DNA of 64,000 bases from Parapusillimonas granuli (GTDB lineage Bacteria > Pseudomonadota > Gammaproteobacteria > Burkholderiales > Burkholderiaceae_B). Positions 38,534-50,437 of the stretch are shown piece by piece; positions within the stretch are counted from its first letter, which is position 1; each line of letters begins with the position of its first letter. A program made the position numbers and the translations under genes. The stretch is from positions 1-64,000 of the forward strand of contig NZ_JACCEM010000010.1 in NCBI RefSeq assembly GCF_013416525.1. The letters are read 5' to 3'. Below the pieces are notes generated by a model. It saw only the letters and a list, made by a program, of their open reading frames with translations, had not been told where the DNA came from and did not search any database.

Positions 38534-39640
38534 ATGCCCGCAGAACTCCGCCCCGCCCCCGATTTCGCCGGCGCCGTGGCCGAATGGCAGAAGCGTTCGG
38601 GGCGGCACCAGCTTCCCTGGCAGGGCACGCGCGACCCCTACCGCATCTGGCTGTCCGAGATCATGCTGCAGCAGACGCAGGTGGCGACCGTCATCGGCTA
38701 CTACCAGCGCTTTCTGGAACGCTTTCCCACGCTCCAAGCGCTTGCCCAGGCGCCGCAGGACGAGGTCATGCCCTACTGGGCCGGCCTGGGCTACTACGCC
38801 CGCGCGCGCAATCTGCATCGCTGCGCCCAGGAAATCTGCCTGAACTGGTCGGGCCGCTTCCCCGGGAGCGCGGCGGAAATCGCGACGCTTCCCGGCATAG
38901 GCCGCTCGACGGCCGCGGCCATCGCGGCCTTCGCCTACGGCGAGCGCAGCCCCATCATGGACGGCAACGTGAAGCGGGTCTTCGCCCGCCACTTCGGCAT
39001 CTTCGGCGCCACCTCGGACCGCGCCACCGAGCAAACGCTCTGGCGCAGGGCGGAAGCCGTGCTGGCCGCCACCGCCCCGACCCTGGACATGGCCGCCTAC
39101 ACGCAAGGCCTGATGGACCTGGGGTCCACGGTGTGCGTGCGCGGCAAGCCGGCCTGCGCTCTCTGCCCTCTGCAAGACAGCTGCTACGCCCACGCGGAAG
39201 GCCGGCAGGCGGAACTGCCCAGCCCCAAGCCGCGCAAGGAAAAACCCGAGCGCAGCTGTGCCATGCTGGTGCTGGCGTGCCGGGGCGCCGTGCTGCTGGA
39301 GCGCAGGCCGCCCAGCGGCATCTGGGGCGGGCTCTGGAGCCTGCCCGAGTTCGCCGACGCCGATGCCCTGCTGTCGGGCTGCGCCGGCCTGGGCGTGGAC
39401 GCCTCCCGCGCGCAGCGCATGGGCGGGCTGGCGCATGTCTTCACGCACTTCAAGCTCAACATCGAGCCTTGGTATTTGCAGTGGGATGCTCCGGAAGCGG
39501 CAGCTCCGGACCGTGAAGGCTATGTCTGGGTTCCCGGGCGGGACCTTCCCGGCGCGGCCCTGCCGGCCCCGGTCCGGAAGATCCTGGACGGGCTGGCGGG
39601 GGCCGACCCCGTGCGGGGCCGCAGCCTCACCCTCTGTTGA
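38534..39640 (+). CDS. mutY: Adenine DNA glycosylase
   Basis: 368 residues. Catalytic Glu in LSEIMLQQTQV, helix-hairpin-helix LPGIGRSTAAAIAAF, catalytic Asp in PIMDGNVKRV, iron-sulfur ligands C-x6-C-x2-C-x5-C (CVRGKPACALCPLQDSC), and a C-terminal NUDIX-like domain (about 230-350). It removes adenine paired with 8-oxoguanine. It faces rodA across 40 bases. Confidence 0.96.
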   Translation: MPAELRPAPDFAGAVAEWQKRSGRHQLPWQGTRDPYRIWLSEIMLQQTQVATVIGYYQRFLERFPTLQALAQAPQDEVMPYWAGLGYYARARNLHRCAQEICLNWSGRFPGSAAEIATLPGIGRSTAAAIAAFAYGERSPIMDGNVKRVFARHFGIFGATSDRATEQTLWRRAEAVLAATAPTLDMAAYTQGLMDLGSTVCVRGKPACALCPLQDSCYAHAEGRQAELPSPKPRKEKPERSCAMLVLACRGAVLLERRPPSGIWGGLWSLPEFADADALLSGCAGLGVDASRAQRMGGLAHVFTHFKLNIEPWYLQWDAPEAAAPDREGYVWVPGRDLPGAALPAPVRKILDGLAGADPVRGRSLTLC

Positions 39641-39680
39641 TAGGGGGCCGGATCCCGGACGGGGTCGGCCCCCTGGCCGC

Positions 39681-40817
39681 TCAGGTCCTGACCGGCCGAT
39701 ACCGGCTGATGCTCATCAGAATCCCGCAAGCCACGCCCAGGGTCAGCAGCGCCGTGCCGCCATAGCTCATGAACGGCAGAGGCACGCCGACCACCGGCAA
39801 AATGCCGGTGACCATGCCGACGTTCACGAATACGTAGACGAAGAACATCATGGACATGGAACCGGCCAGCAGCCGTCCGAATTGCGTATGCGCGCGCGCC
39901 GCGATCGCCAGGCCGCGGGCGATGAGCACGGCGTAGAGCACCAGCAGCATCACCCCGCCATACAGCCCGAATTCCTCGGCATAAACGGCGAAAATGAAGT
40001 CCGTCGTCCGTTCCGGGATGAAATCGAGATGGGTCTGGGTGCCCATCATGTAGCCCTTCCCATAGAGGCCGCCCGAACCCACGGCGATCATGGACTGGAT
40101 GGTGTGAAAGCCCTTGCCCAGGGGATCGGAGCTGGGGTCCAGCAGCGTGCAGACCCGGTATTTCTGGTAGTCATGCAGCACCACCCAGTCCACGTCCGGC
40201 TGGCAGATGTCTGTTTCGTAATAGACCAGCGTGCCCAGGCCCACCACCACCGCCAGCGCGATGGGGGCCAACAGCCGGAACGACAGGCCGCCGAAATAGA
40301 TCACGCAGAAACCCGAGGCGAACACCAGCAGGGCCGTGCCCAGGTCGGGCTGCATGACGATGAGCGTGAACGGTATCGCCAGCAGCACGCCCGCCACCAG
40401 GAAGTCAAGGACGCGCAAAGTGCCCTGATGCCGATGGAAATACCAGGCCAGCATCATCGGCACCGAGATCTTGAGCATTTCCGACGGCTGGATGCGAACG
40501 AAGCCGAGGTCCAGCCAGCGCGTGGCGCCTTTGCTGGTTTCGCCGAAGAACTCCACGCCCAGCAGGAGCGCCACGCCCATCGCATAGACGTAGGGAGACA
40601 GCCTCATCAGCAAGGGCGGCGGCATCATGGCGGCCACCCACATGAAGATGAAGGCGATCAGGAAGTTGCGCGACTGGTCGGCGAAGCGCCAATCGGTTCC
40701 GCCCACCGCCGAATGCATGACGGTCATGCCCAGTATGGTCATCAGCACCAGCAGCATCAGCAGCGGCCAGTCGAATGCCGTCAAGGCCTTGACGACCCAA
40801 TGCAATATCCGCTTCAT
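39681..40817 (-). CDS. rodA: Rod-shape peptidoglycan polymerase RodA
   Basis: 378 residues with about ten membrane helices. SEDS-family signatures include FIPERTTDFIFAVYAEEFGL and GVPLPFMSYGGTALLT near the C-terminus, and QPDLGTALLVFASG. It polymerises glycan strands in the elongation complex with PBP2 and MreB. Its start overlaps the mrdA stop by four bases. Confidence 0.95.
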   Translation of the reverse strand: MKRILHWVVKALTAFDWPLLMLLVLMTILGMTVMHSAVGGTDWRFADQSRNFLIAFIFMWVAAMMPPPLLMRLSPYVYAMGVALLLGVEFFGETSKGATRWLDLGFVRIQPSEMLKISVPMMLAWYFHRHQGTLRVLDFLVAGVLLAIPFTLIVMQPDLGTALLVFASGFCVIYFGGLSFRLLAPIALAVVVGLGTLVYYETDICQPDVDWVVLHDYQKYRVCTLLDPSSDPLGKGFHTIQSMIAVGSGGLYGKGYMMGTQTHLDFIPERTTDFIFAVYAEEFGLYGGVMLLVLYAVLIARGLAIAARAHTQFGRLLAGSMSMMFFVYVFVNVGMVTGILPVVGVPLPFMSYGGTALLTLGVACGILMSISRYRPVRT

Positions 40818-42868
40818 TGTCGGCCTCGCACCGCCGCGCGCTGCGTGGACAACGCCGCATGGATTTCAGGAACATGGTCTTCGGGTTCGTCTTCCGGGGC
40901 GCCGGCGGGCAGGTCTTCCAGCGGCACGATCGCGTCGGGGGATTCGCCCGAGGCGCCCTCCTCCACGCCCTCGGACTCGTCGAGCTCGGCGGGCGGCAAC
41001 GGCCGGGCGTCGCGGGCCATGCGCTCGGGCGACAGCCAGTAGTCGAATACGGTGCGCGCCACCGGCGCCGCCACCGTCGCCCCCCAGCCGCCGTTCTCGA
41101 CGATGAGGGCGACGGCGATCTTGGGGTCCTCCATGGGCGCATAGGCCATGAAGAGGGCATGGTCGCGCAGGCGCTCGTCGACCGCGCTCGCCTTGTACTT
41201 GGCCCCGCGCAGGCTGTAGACCTGCGCCGTGCCGGTCTTGCCCGCCGCCTGGTAATGCGTGCCGGCGAATGCCCGGCGCGCCGTGCCGCTGCGCATGACG
41301 TCCACCATGGCCTTGCGGATGACGGCAAGATTCTCGGGCTTGAGCGGAATGGTGTACAAGGGCCCCGTCACCGTTCGCGTCGCCTTTCCGTTCTGCGGGT
41401 TGCGCACCAGGTTGACCAGATGGGGCTTCATGTACGTGCCGTTGTTCGCCAGCACCGAGGTCGCCTGGGCGAGCTGCAGCAGGGTGAAAGAGTTGTACCC
41501 CTGCCCCACGGCGACCGACACCGTCTCGCCCGCATACCAGCGCTGCTGCGACGGCTTCTTGTAGGCCTGGCGCTTCCATTCCGTGGACGGCAGCACGCCC
41601 CGGCGCTCGCCTTCCAGGTCTATGCCCGTCAGTTGGCCGAAACCGAATTGCTTGCTGAAATCGTGCAGGGCGTTGACCCCGATCTCCGGCCCCAGGGAAA
41701 AGAAATAAGTGTCCGACGACACGACGATGGCGCGGTGCAGGTCGGTCATGCCGTAGGCGGCGCCGCCGGCGTTGCGGAAGCGCTGCCCTCCGAATTCGAA
41801 ATAACCCGGGTCGGGGATGCGCTGGGTGGCGGTGCGCTTGCCCAGTTCCAGCGCCGCCAGCCCGACGAAAGGCTTGTAGGTGGAACCGATGGGATAGGTG
41901 CCGTACAGCGGCCGGTTGATCAGCGGGTGGTCGGGGGATTCGTTCAGCTTGCGCCAGTTTTCCACGTCGATGCCGTCGATGAACAGATTCGGGTCGAAGG
42001 ACGGCGCCGATACGAAGGCCAGGATTTCCCCGGTCTTGGGTTCGATGGCCACCAGCGCGCCGCGGCGGCCCTCGAACTGCCGCTCCGCGACCTTTTGCAG
42101 CTCGATGTCTATGGACAGGTGCAGGTCGGAGCCGGGAACGGGGTCGATGCGGCTGAGGGTGCGGACCGGCCGCCCGGTGGCCGTGACTTCGACCTCTTCC
42201 ACGCCGGTGCGGCCGTGCAGGGCTTCTTCCCAGGTTTTTTCTATGCCCTTCTTGCCGATGATGTTGCTGCCCCGGTAATTGCCGGCGCGGCCTTCTTCTT
42301 CGAGCGCCGCCAGGTCGGCCTCGGAGATCCTGCCCACGTAGCCGATCACGTGGGCCGCGGCTTCGCCTTCGGGATACTCGCGCACCCAGCGCGCGCTGAG
42401 CTCGACGCCGGGGAACTTGAAGGCGTGGGCGGCGAACCAGGACGCCTCGGTCTCGTTCAGGTTGTTGCGCAGCTGCACGGGAGTGTAGCGCCCGCTCTGG
42501 TTCAGCTGCTGCAGGAACCTGCGCCGGTCGCTGGCGCTCAGGTAGACGAGCTCGCCGAGCTCGTCCAGCATCTCCCTGACCGGCCCCTTCACGTTCGCGG
42601 GGACCACCGACAAGGTGTAGTCGCGGTAGTTGCGCGCCAGCACGACGCCGTTGCGGTCCAGGATCTCGCCCCGCCGCGGGGGGATGGGCACGACCGCGAT
42701 GCGGTTCCGGTCCGCCCGGGCGGCCAGCCCCTCGTAGCGGACCACCTGCAAATACCAGAGCCGGGTGGCCAGGCCCAGAAAGCAGATCAGGGCGAAGACC
42801 CCGGCCACGATGACGCGGATCAGGATGCGCCGCTTCTGCAGATGGGTCGTTTTCTTGAACTCGAACAT
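40814..42868 (-). CDS. mrdA: Penicillin-binding protein 2
   Basis: 684 residues. One membrane anchor (about 14-37), a dimerisation domain, then the transpeptidase domain with SxxK as PIGSTYKPFVGL, SxN-equivalent VVSSDTYFF, and GKTGTAQ. It crosslinks murein during cell elongation. The C-terminal tail (after about 640) is acidic and Pro/Glu-rich, longer than in E. coli. It follows mreD by 17 bases in the mreBCD-mrdA-rodA operon. Confidence 0.95.
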   Translation of the reverse strand: MFEFKKTTHLQKRRILIRVIVAGVFALICFLGLATRLWYLQVVRYEGLAARADRNRIAVVPIPPRRGEILDRNGVVLARNYRDYTLSVVPANVKGPVREMLDELGELVYLSASDRRRFLQQLNQSGRYTPVQLRNNLNETEASWFAAHAFKFPGVELSARWVREYPEGEAAAHVIGYVGRISEADLAALEEEGRAGNYRGSNIIGKKGIEKTWEEALHGRTGVEEVEVTATGRPVRTLSRIDPVPGSDLHLSIDIELQKVAERQFEGRRGALVAIEPKTGEILAFVSAPSFDPNLFIDGIDVENWRKLNESPDHPLINRPLYGTYPIGSTYKPFVGLAALELGKRTATQRIPDPGYFEFGGQRFRNAGGAAYGMTDLHRAIVVSSDTYFFSLGPEIGVNALHDFSKQFGFGQLTGIDLEGERRGVLPSTEWKRQAYKKPSQQRWYAGETVSVAVGQGYNSFTLLQLAQATSVLANNGTYMKPHLVNLVRNPQNGKATRTVTGPLYTIPLKPENLAVIRKAMVDVMRSGTARRAFAGTHYQAAGKTGTAQVYSLRGAKYKASAVDERLRDHALFMAYAPMEDPKIAVALIVENGGWGATVAAPVARTVFDYWLSPERMARDARPLPPAELDESEGVEEGASGESPDAIVPLEDLPAGAPEDEPEDHVPEIHAALSTQRAAVRGRQ

Positions 42869-42885
42869 GGGCTATGCGGGCGCGG

Positions 42886-43461
42886 TCAGACGGAGCCGGC
42901 GTCGGCCTCGTCCAGCCGCCGCTGCGGCATATGCAGTAAAAACTCCGCCAGCGGCCAAAGCGCGGCGGTCAGCAACGTGGACCAGAGCCAATGCCAGCCG
43001 GCCCATTCGCCGGACAGCCAGGCATACACCATGTTGCCCAGGGTTTCGGCCACCAGGAAGACCGGCAGCATGTGTATGGCCTGCACGACGGCGTTGAAGC
43101 GCGTGAGCCGCCGATGCAAGACCACCGCCCCATAGGCCACCAGCGTATAGGTCAGCGCATGGCCGCCCAGCAGCCCGGCGTCGTGCACGTCCATGAACAG
43201 CCCGAAGACGAAGGCGGTGAGCATGGTGACGCGCTGCGGCTCGTGCACCGACCAGAAGGCGATGACCAGCAGCAGGAGATCGGGCGCGGATTGCCAGAGC
43301 CGCCAGGGCAGCAGCGACAGCAACCACATCAGCAGAATGGTGAACCAGATGAAGGCCAGCCCGGATGGCCGCTTGAACGGCGTGCTGTCGATGGGCTGGA
43401 GCGCGCTCAGCGAAGAACGCCCGTTGCCCGCGGCGGGAAGATTACTCTGCTTGCGAACCAT
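42886..43461 (-). CDS. mreD: Rod-shape-determining protein MreD
   Basis: 191 residues with about five membrane helices; WSVHEPQRVTMLTAFVFGLFMDVHDAGLLGGHAL is the MreD core. It is an inner-membrane part of the elongasome. The N-terminal 30 residues are polar, and its start lies 20 bases inside the end of mreC. Confidence 0.92.
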   Translation of the reverse strand: MVRKQSNLPAAGNGRSSLSALQPIDSTPFKRPSGLAFIWFTILLMWLLSLLPWRLWQSAPDLLLLVIAFWSVHEPQRVTMLTAFVFGLFMDVHDAGLLGGHALTYTLVAYGAVVLHRRLTRFNAVVQAIHMLPVFLVAETLGNMVYAWLSGEWAGWHWLWSTLLTAALWPLAEFLLHMPQRRLDEADAGSV

Positions 43462-44329
43462 GGCGCGCGCTCTCTTGGTTCAGGCCCGGCGTGGAGACGT
43501 CGACCCGCAGCACCAGGAAGTGGCGGTGCCGTTCGGGGTGCGACAGCGGCGATGCGATCGCCACGGCGAAGCCCGATGCCGCGTCGCGCCGGACTTCGTC
43601 GACCACGGCGACCGACAGCCCCGCGGGAAAAAGCCCGCCTATCCCGCTGGTGACCAGGGTGTCGCCGGGCACCAGGTCGACGTTGGCGGTAAGGTAGCGC
43701 ACCTCGACCTTGCCGGACATATTGCCGCCGAAAGCGATGAGCCGCAGCCCGTTGCGCAGCGCCTGCACGGGAATGGAGACCTTGTCGTCCGTGAGCAGGG
43801 CCGCTTCGGAGGTGAAGGGCGTGACGCGCACGATCTGCCCGACCACGCCGCCCTCGTCGATGACGGGCATGCCCGGCCGGATGCCGCTGGACGAGCCCTT
43901 GTTGAATATCAGATGGTGCGAGAACGCATTGGGCGGCTCGTACAGGACCTCGACCGCGACCGAGGGCTGGAGCACGGCGTCGGCCACGTTCAGCAGGCGC
44001 CGCAGCTGTTCGTTCTCGGTGGCCAGCTGGGCGGCGTGCGTGGATATCTGCGCCAGCTCGATGCGCTGGCGCTGCAGCGCTTCCTTTTCCTTGCTGGCGA
44101 GCGCGGCGGCGTCGGTCCAGTTCTGGACGTGGGAAATGAGGTCGCGCGGCGCCAGCATGATGCGCTGGAAGGGATAGATGACGACCGAAATCGCCTGGCG
44201 GGCGGGATCCAGCACCGGCCAGCGCGAATCGACCACGAGCAGCGCCAGCGACATCAGAACGAACACGAACAACCGCAATTCAGCGGTGGGTCCGCGTTTG
44301 AATAGCCTGATCGTGCCTGTTTCTTGCAT
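43442..44329 (-). CDS. mreC: Rod-shape-determining protein MreC
   Basis: 295 residues. A membrane anchor (about 18-36, LRLFVFVLMSLALLVVD), a coiled-coil stretch (about 65-105, ALASKEKEALQRQRIELAQ and onward), then the beta-domain with SGIRPGMPVIDEGGVVGQI and LVTSGIGGLFPAGL. It is the periplasmic scaffold of the elongasome. Confidence 0.94.
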   Translation of the reverse strand: MQETGTIRLFKRGPTAELRLFVFVLMSLALLVVDSRWPVLDPARQAISVVIYPFQRIMLAPRDLISHVQNWTDAAALASKEKEALQRQRIELAQISTHAAQLATENEQLRRLLNVADAVLQPSVAVEVLYEPPNAFSHHLIFNKGSSSGIRPGMPVIDEGGVVGQIVRVTPFTSEAALLTDDKVSIPVQALRNGLRLIAFGGNMSGKVEVRYLTANVDLVPGDTLVTSGIGGLFPAGLSVAVVDEVRRDAASGFAVAIASPLSHPERHRHFLVLRVDVSTPGLNQESARHGSQAE

Positions 44330-44400
44330 GAAATAGTCGTGCCTGCGCCCAAGTATGCCTGGCGCACATGAATGGGCACCTGACCCTAATAGTCGTTACT

Positions 44401-45668
<1,268 letters not shown>

Positions 45669-45977
45669 ATGGCAATCACCGAGCAGGACGTAGCCCGCAT
45701 CGCGAGGCTTGCGCGCATTGAAATCTCGCCCGACCAAACGCCCCGTACGCAAGCCGAACTCAACGGCATGCTGGGCTTGATCCAGCAACTGCAGGCGGTC
45801 GACACCGCCGGCATCGAGCCCATGGCCCACCCGCTGGCCGCCCATCAGGAAATCAAGCTGCGGCTGCGCGACGACAAGGCCGCTCCCACGCAGGCCCCCG
45901 CCCAGCGCGAAGCGCTGATGCGCAATGCCCCCGCCCAGGACGGCGGGCTGTTCCTGGTACCCACGGTAATCGAGTAA
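45669..45977 (+). CDS. gatC: Asp/Glu-tRNA amidotransferase subunit C
   Basis: 102 residues starting MAITEQDVARIARLARIEISPDQ, with the GatC features MLGLIQQLQAVDTAGIEPMAHPL and LRDDKA. It stabilises the GatAB complex. First gene of gatCAB, three bases before gatA. Confidence 0.95.
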   Translation: MAITEQDVARIARLARIEISPDQTPRTQAELNGMLGLIQQLQAVDTAGIEPMAHPLAAHQEIKLRLRDDKAAPTQAPAQREALMRNAPAQDGGLFLVPTVIE

Positions 45978-45980
45978 ACG

Positions 45981-47516
45981 ATGTCCCACACCCCCCTCCA
46001 TACAGAATTCGGCGGCATCGCGGCGCTGCGCGACGCCTTGCGCGCCCGCAAACTGAGCGCCCGGGAAGTCGCCGACAGCGCCCTGCGCGCCATCGACGGG
46101 CTTGCCGGCCTGAACGCCTTCCTGCACGTCGACCGCGACCTGACCCTGGCACAGGCCGACGCGGCCGACCAACTCCTGGCGGCGGGCGAAGCCGCGCCGC
46201 CGCTGGCCGGCATACCCATCGCCCACAAAGACGTCTTCGTGACCACCGGCTGGCGCACCACCGCCGCCAGCAAGATGCTGGACGGCTACGTCAGCCCCTT
46301 CAACGCCACCGTCGTCGAACACCTGGCGGCGGCGGGCGCCGTGTCCCTGGGCAAGCTCAATTGCGACGAGTTCGCCATGGGCTCGGGCAACGAGAATTCC
46401 GCCTTCGGGCCGGCGCGCAACCCTTGGGACCCGCAGGCCGTGCCGGGCGGGTCCTCGGGCGGCTCGGCCGTCGCCGTGGCCGCGGGCCTGGCGGTTGCGG
46501 CCACGGGCACCGACACCGGCGGCTCGGTGCGCCAGCCCGCCGCCCTGTGCGGAGTCAGCGGCATCAAGCCCACTTACGGCACCGTTTCCCGCTACGGCAT
46601 CATCGCCTACGGCTCCAGCCTCGACCAGGCCGGCCCCATCGCCCGCCATGCGCGCGACCTGCTGGAAATCCTGGACCCGATCAGCGGCTTCGATCCCCGC
46701 GACTCCACCAGCCTGCAGTTCTGCGACGAGCAGCCCAACGCCCCCGGCCGGATCCGCGCCGCGTTCGACCAGGCCGTCCGCCGGCAAGACGCGCTGGGCA
46801 GCCAGCCGCTCAAGGGCCTGCGCATCGGCGTGCCCGCCGAGTTCTTCAATGAAGGCCTGTCGCCCGAAGTCGCGTCCGCCGTCGAGGCCGCGCTGCGGGC
46901 CTTCGAGTCGTTGGGCGCCGTCCGCGTCGGCATTTCCCTGCCGCGCACGGAATTGTCCATTCCCACCTACTACGTCATCGCGCCGGCGGAGGCCTCCAGC
47001 AACCTGTCGCGCTACGACGGCGTGCGCTACGGCCACCGCGCCGCGCAATACCGCGACCTGGCCGAGATGACCAGCCGTTCCCGTTCCGAAGGCTTCGGCC
47101 CCGAAGTCCTGCGCCGCATCATGGTCGGCACCTACGTGCTGTCCCATGGCTATTACGACGCCTACTACCTGCAGGCCCAGCGCGTGCGCCGCATGATCGT
47201 CAACGACTTCCAGCAGGCGTTCTCCAGCCAGTGCGACGTCATCATGGGGCCCGTGACGCCCAATCCGGCCAAGCGCATCGGCGAGAACCGCGACGACCCG
47301 ACCAGCGACTGGCTGGCCGACATCTACACGCTGGGCGTCAGCCTGGCGGGCCTGCCGGCCATGTCCATTCCCTGCGGATTCGGCCGCCCCGAACGGCCCC
47401 TGCCCATCGGCCTTCAAATCATCGGCAATTACTTCAGCGAAGGCCTGCTGCTCGCGGTCGCCGACCGCTATCAGCAGCTGACCGACTGGCATCAACGGAA
47501 ACCGGAACTAGCATAA
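45981..47516 (+). CDS. gatA: Asp/Glu-tRNA amidotransferase subunit A
   Basis: 511 residues of the amidase-signature family. Catalytic Lys in [10 protein letters not shown], Gly/Ser loop [16 protein letters not shown] and [16 protein letters not shown] hold the Ser-cisSer-Lys triad. It frees ammonia from glutamine for transamidation. Its TAA stop shares one base with the gatB ATG (TAATG). Confidence 0.97.
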   Translation: MSHTPLHTEFGGIAALRDALRARKLSAREVADSALRAIDGLAGLNAFLHVDRDLTLAQADAADQLLAAGEAAPPLAGIPIAHKDVFVTTGWRTTAASKMLDGYVSPFNATVVEHLAAAGAVSLGKLNCDEFAMGSGNENSAFGPARNPWDPQAVPGGSSGGSAVAVAAGLAVAATGTDTGGSVRQPAALCGVSGIKPTYGTVSRYGIIAYGSSLDQAGPIARHARDLLEILDPISGFDPRDSTSLQFCDEQPNAPGRIRAAFDQAVRRQDALGSQPLKGLRIGVPAEFFNEGLSPEVASAVEAALRAFESLGAVRVGISLPRTELSIPTYYVIAPAEASSNLSRYDGVRYGHRAAQYRDLAEMTSRSRSEGFGPEVLRRIMVGTYVLSHGYYDAYYLQAQRVRRMIVNDFQQAFSSQCDVIMGPVTPNPAKRIGENRDDPTSDWLADIYTLGVSLAGLPAMSIPCGFGRPERPLPIGLQIIGNYFSEGLLLAVADRYQQLTDWHQRKPELA

Positions 47517-48970
47517 TGGAATGGGAAATCGTCATCGGCCTGGAAACGCATACCCAGCTTTCCACCGAATCCAAGATCTTTTCTGACAGCAGCACGCGTT
47601 TCGGCGCCGCGCCCAACACACAGGCCAATGAAGTCGACATGGCCTTGCCGGGCAGCCTGCCGGTCATGAACCGCGGCGCCGTCGAGCGCGCCATCCAGTT
47701 CGGGCTGGCCGTCGGCGCCCACGTGGCGCCGCGCTCCATTTTTGCGCGCAAGAATTATTTCTACCCCGACCTGCCCAAGAACTATCAGATCAGCCAGTTC
47801 GAGATCCCGGTCGTGCAGGGCGGCTCCATCACCTTCTTCGTCGGCGACGAGGAAAGAACCGTCAACCTGACGCGGGCGCATCTGGAAGAAGACGCGGGCA
47901 AGTCCCTGCACGAGAACTTCACGGGCCCGCACGGCGAATCCTCCACCGGCATCGACCTGAACCGCGCCGGCACGCCGCTGCTGGAAATCGTGTCCGAACC
48001 CGAGATGCGCTCGGCCGCCGAAGCGGTCGCCTACGCCCGCGCCCTGCACGGGCTGGTGGTCTGGCTGGGCATCTGCGACGGCAACATGCAGGAAGGCTCG
48101 TTCCGCGTGGACGCCAACGTTTCGGTCCGGCCCAAGGGCCAGGCGGCGTTCGGCACGCGCGCGGAAATCAAGAACGTGAACTCCTTCCGCTTCCTGGAAC
48201 GCGCCATTCTGTATGAGGCCCGGCGCCAGATCGAGCTGATCGAGGACGGCGGCACGGTGGTCCAGGAAACCCGTTTGTACGACGCCGACCGCGATGAAAC
48301 GCGCAGCATGCGCAGCAAGGAAGACGCGCACGACTACCGTTATTTCCCCGACCCGGATTTGCCGCCGCTGGTGATCGAGCCGGAATGGATCCGCCGCGTG
48401 CAGGACGCGATGCCGGAACTGCCGGCCCAGAAGCGCGCGCGCTTCGAGCGCGACCTGGGCCTGAGCGCCTACGACGCCGCGCAGTTGACGATGTCGCGCG
48501 CCACGTCGGTATATTTCGAGGAAACCGCGGCGCAGCTGCCGCAGGGGCAGGCGAAACTGGCCGCCAACTGGATGCTGGGCGAGCTCGCGGCCGCTTTGAA
48601 TCGCGATGAAATCGACGTCGATCAAAGCCCGGTCAAGCCGGCGGCGCTGGCGGCGCTGATCCTGCGCATCATCGACGGCACGATCTCGAACAAGCTGGCG
48701 CGCGAGGTCTTCGCCGCCATGTGGTCGGGCGAGAACGGCGGCGACCCCGACGCGATCATTCAGGCGCGGGGGCTGAAGCAGATCAGCGACACGGGCGCCA
48801 TCAGCGCCATGATCGACGAGGTCCTGGCCGCCAATCCGGCCGCCATCGAGGAATACCGGGCCGGCAAGCAGAAGGCGTTCAATTCTTTGGTGGGGCAGGT
48901 GATGAAGGCCGCCAAGGGCAAGGCCAACCCGCAGCAGGTCAATGACCTGCTGAAGGAAAAGCTGGGCTGA
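47516..48970 (+). CDS. gatB: Asp/Glu-tRNA amidotransferase subunit B
   Basis: 484 residues starting [23 protein letters not shown]. The GatB kinase-like core includes [19 protein letters not shown] and [20 protein letters not shown]; the C-terminal YqeY-like tail ends [14 protein letters not shown]. It phosphorylates and amidates misacylated tRNA, showing that the organism makes Gln-tRNA or Asn-tRNA indirectly. Converges with pyrE. Confidence 0.97.
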   Translation: MEWEIVIGLETHTQLSTESKIFSDSSTRFGAAPNTQANEVDMALPGSLPVMNRGAVERAIQFGLAVGAHVAPRSIFARKNYFYPDLPKNYQISQFEIPVVQGGSITFFVGDEERTVNLTRAHLEEDAGKSLHENFTGPHGESSTGIDLNRAGTPLLEIVSEPEMRSAAEAVAYARALHGLVVWLGICDGNMQEGSFRVDANVSVRPKGQAAFGTRAEIKNVNSFRFLERAILYEARRQIELIEDGGTVVQETRLYDADRDETRSMRSKEDAHDYRYFPDPDLPPLVIEPEWIRRVQDAMPELPAQKRARFERDLGLSAYDAAQLTMSRATSVYFEETAAQLPQGQAKLAANWMLGELAAALNRDEIDVDQSPVKPAALAALILRIIDGTISNKLAREVFAAMWSGENGGDPDAIIQARGLKQISDTGAISAMIDEVLAANPAAIEEYRAGKQKAFNSLVGQVMKAAKGKANPQQVNDLLKEKLG

Positions 48971-49019
48971 GCGGGCGCTCCGCTCCAGCGGCCTTCGGCG
49001 CCCCGCCCGGCGGGCCGCC

Positions 49020-49691
49020 TCAGACCCCGTACCGCTCCCGGTACGCCTGCACGGCGGCCCGATGCTCCGCCAAGGAAGCATCCCCCTCCAGCACGGCCAT
49101 GATATCCGCCAGCGAGGCGATGCTGACCACCGGCATCCCGTACGAGAGCGACACCTCCTGTACAGCCGAATGCGCCGACAAAGCGTCGTCCGGGCCGGCG
49201 CGTTCCATGCGGTCCAGGGCGATCAGCACCGCGGCGGGCTCGGCGCCCGCCGCGCGGATGATCTCCACCGATTCCCGCACCGACGTGCCGGCGGTGATGA
49301 CGTCGTCGATGATGACGACCCGGCCCTGCAGCGGCGCGCCGACCAGGATCCCGCCTTCCCCGTGGTCTTTCGCCTCTTTGCGGTTGAATGCGAAAGGGAC
49401 GTCGCGCCCATTCAGGGACGGGTGCTCCGCCAGCGCCGCCGCCGTCGTCGCCGCCAGCGGGATGCCCTTGTAGGCGGGGCCGAAAAGCATGTCGAAGCGC
49501 ACGCCGGAATCCACCAGGGCCTGCGCGTAGAACCGGGCCAGCCGGCCGACCGAGCGCCCGGTGTTGAACAGCCCGGCATTGAAGAAATACGGGCTCATGC
49601 GCCCCGACTTGACTTTGAACCGGCCAAAGCGCAGCACACCCTGGTCGAGAGAGAAACGGACGAATTCCGAACGGTTGGAAGAATCAGCCAT
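49020..49691 (-). CDS. pyrE: Orotate phosphoribosyltransferase
   Basis: 223 residues. [33 protein letters not shown], then [13 protein letters not shown] and the PRPP motif [19 protein letters not shown] are typical of PyrE. It makes orotidine monophosphate in pyrimidine synthesis. The gap before it (48971-49019) is GC-rich with hairpin potential but no clear terminator. Confidence 0.96.
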   Translation of the reverse strand: MADSSNRSEFVRFSLDQGVLRFGRFKVKSGRMSPYFFNAGLFNTGRSVGRLARFYAQALVDSGVRFDMLFGPAYKGIPLAATTAAALAEHPSLNGRDVPFAFNRKEAKDHGEGGILVGAPLQGRVVIIDDVITAGTSVRESVEIIRAAGAEPAAVLIALDRMERAGPDDALSAHSAVQEVSLSYGMPVVSIASLADIMAVLEGDASLAEHRAAVQAYRERYGV

Positions 49692-49909
49692 GGCCTAGGA
49701 AAAATGGGGAAACCGCTATTATCGAACAAAATCTCGGCCCCGCTCCAGCGCCCCGCCAGGAAAGTCGAAGAAACGGGGCACGGCGGAGGCGGGCGCATAT
49801 GTATTTTCGCGGGTTTATTCATTAAACTTTCCCACATCAAATCAAGCCGGTTTCCCTGGAGAGTTTACGCAGTCCCTTCCCTCAGCGGCATTTCCCACGG
49901 AGCACCACC

Positions 49910-50329
49910 ATGAACACCTCCGCATCCTGCGCCATCTGGACCCCTCGCGTTTTAAGCATACTGCGCATCGTCAGCAGCTACATGCTGCTCATACACGGCA
50001 CCGCCAAGCTTTTCGGGGTACCCCATGCCGCCATGTTCGACAATCTGCAAATCGCCTCGCTTTCCGGGGCGGCGGCCATCATCGAACTGATATTCGGCGG
50101 TCTGCTCCTGGTCGGGCTGTTCACGCGCCCCGCCGCCTTCATCGTTTCCGGCTTCGCCGCGGCCGCCTATTTCATCGGCCATGTCGCCGCCAAGGGCAAC
50201 CTGCTGTTTCCGCTGCTCAACGGAGGCGAGGCGGCCGTCCTGTACTGCTTCGTCTTCCTGTACATCTGGGTGGCCGGGCCCGGCCCCTGGAGCCTGGACG
50301 CCATGATGCGCAAAGACACGGCAAGCTGA
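49910..50329 (+). CDS. DoxX-family membrane protein
   Basis: 139 residues with four membrane helices. Family features: LRIVSSYMLLIHGTAKLFGVPH, AAAIIELIFGGLLLVGLFTRPAAFIVSGFAAAAYFIGH and the GEAAVLYCFVFLYIW segment. DoxX proteins have been linked to redox and sulfur metabolism, but the function here is not known. GGAG precedes the start. It is divergent from pyrE across 218 bases in which I see nothing else. Confidence 0.9.
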   Translation: MNTSASCAIWTPRVLSILRIVSSYMLLIHGTAKLFGVPHAAMFDNLQIASLSGAAAIIELIFGGLLLVGLFTRPAAFIVSGFAAAAYFIGHVAAKGNLLFPLLNGGEAAVLYCFVFLYIWVAGPGPWSLDAMMRKDTAS

Positions 50330-50336
50330 TCCGGCC

Positions 50337-50362
50337 GCCGGCGCTTGCCCGCAAGCGCCGGC
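50337..50362 (+). terminator. Hairpin after doxX
   Basis: GCCGGCGCTTGC (50337-50348) and its exact complement GCAAGCGCCGGC (50351-50362) form a very strong stem just after the doxX stop. There is no T-run, so it may act as a weak or factor-aided terminator or RNA end. Confidence 0.5.
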
Positions 50363-50437
50363 CCGCGCCGAGCCGGTGCCCGGGCGGAAGATCCGGGTTA
50401 AAGTGTGGGGTTCCACTGGTTTTCATGAAGGCCCCCG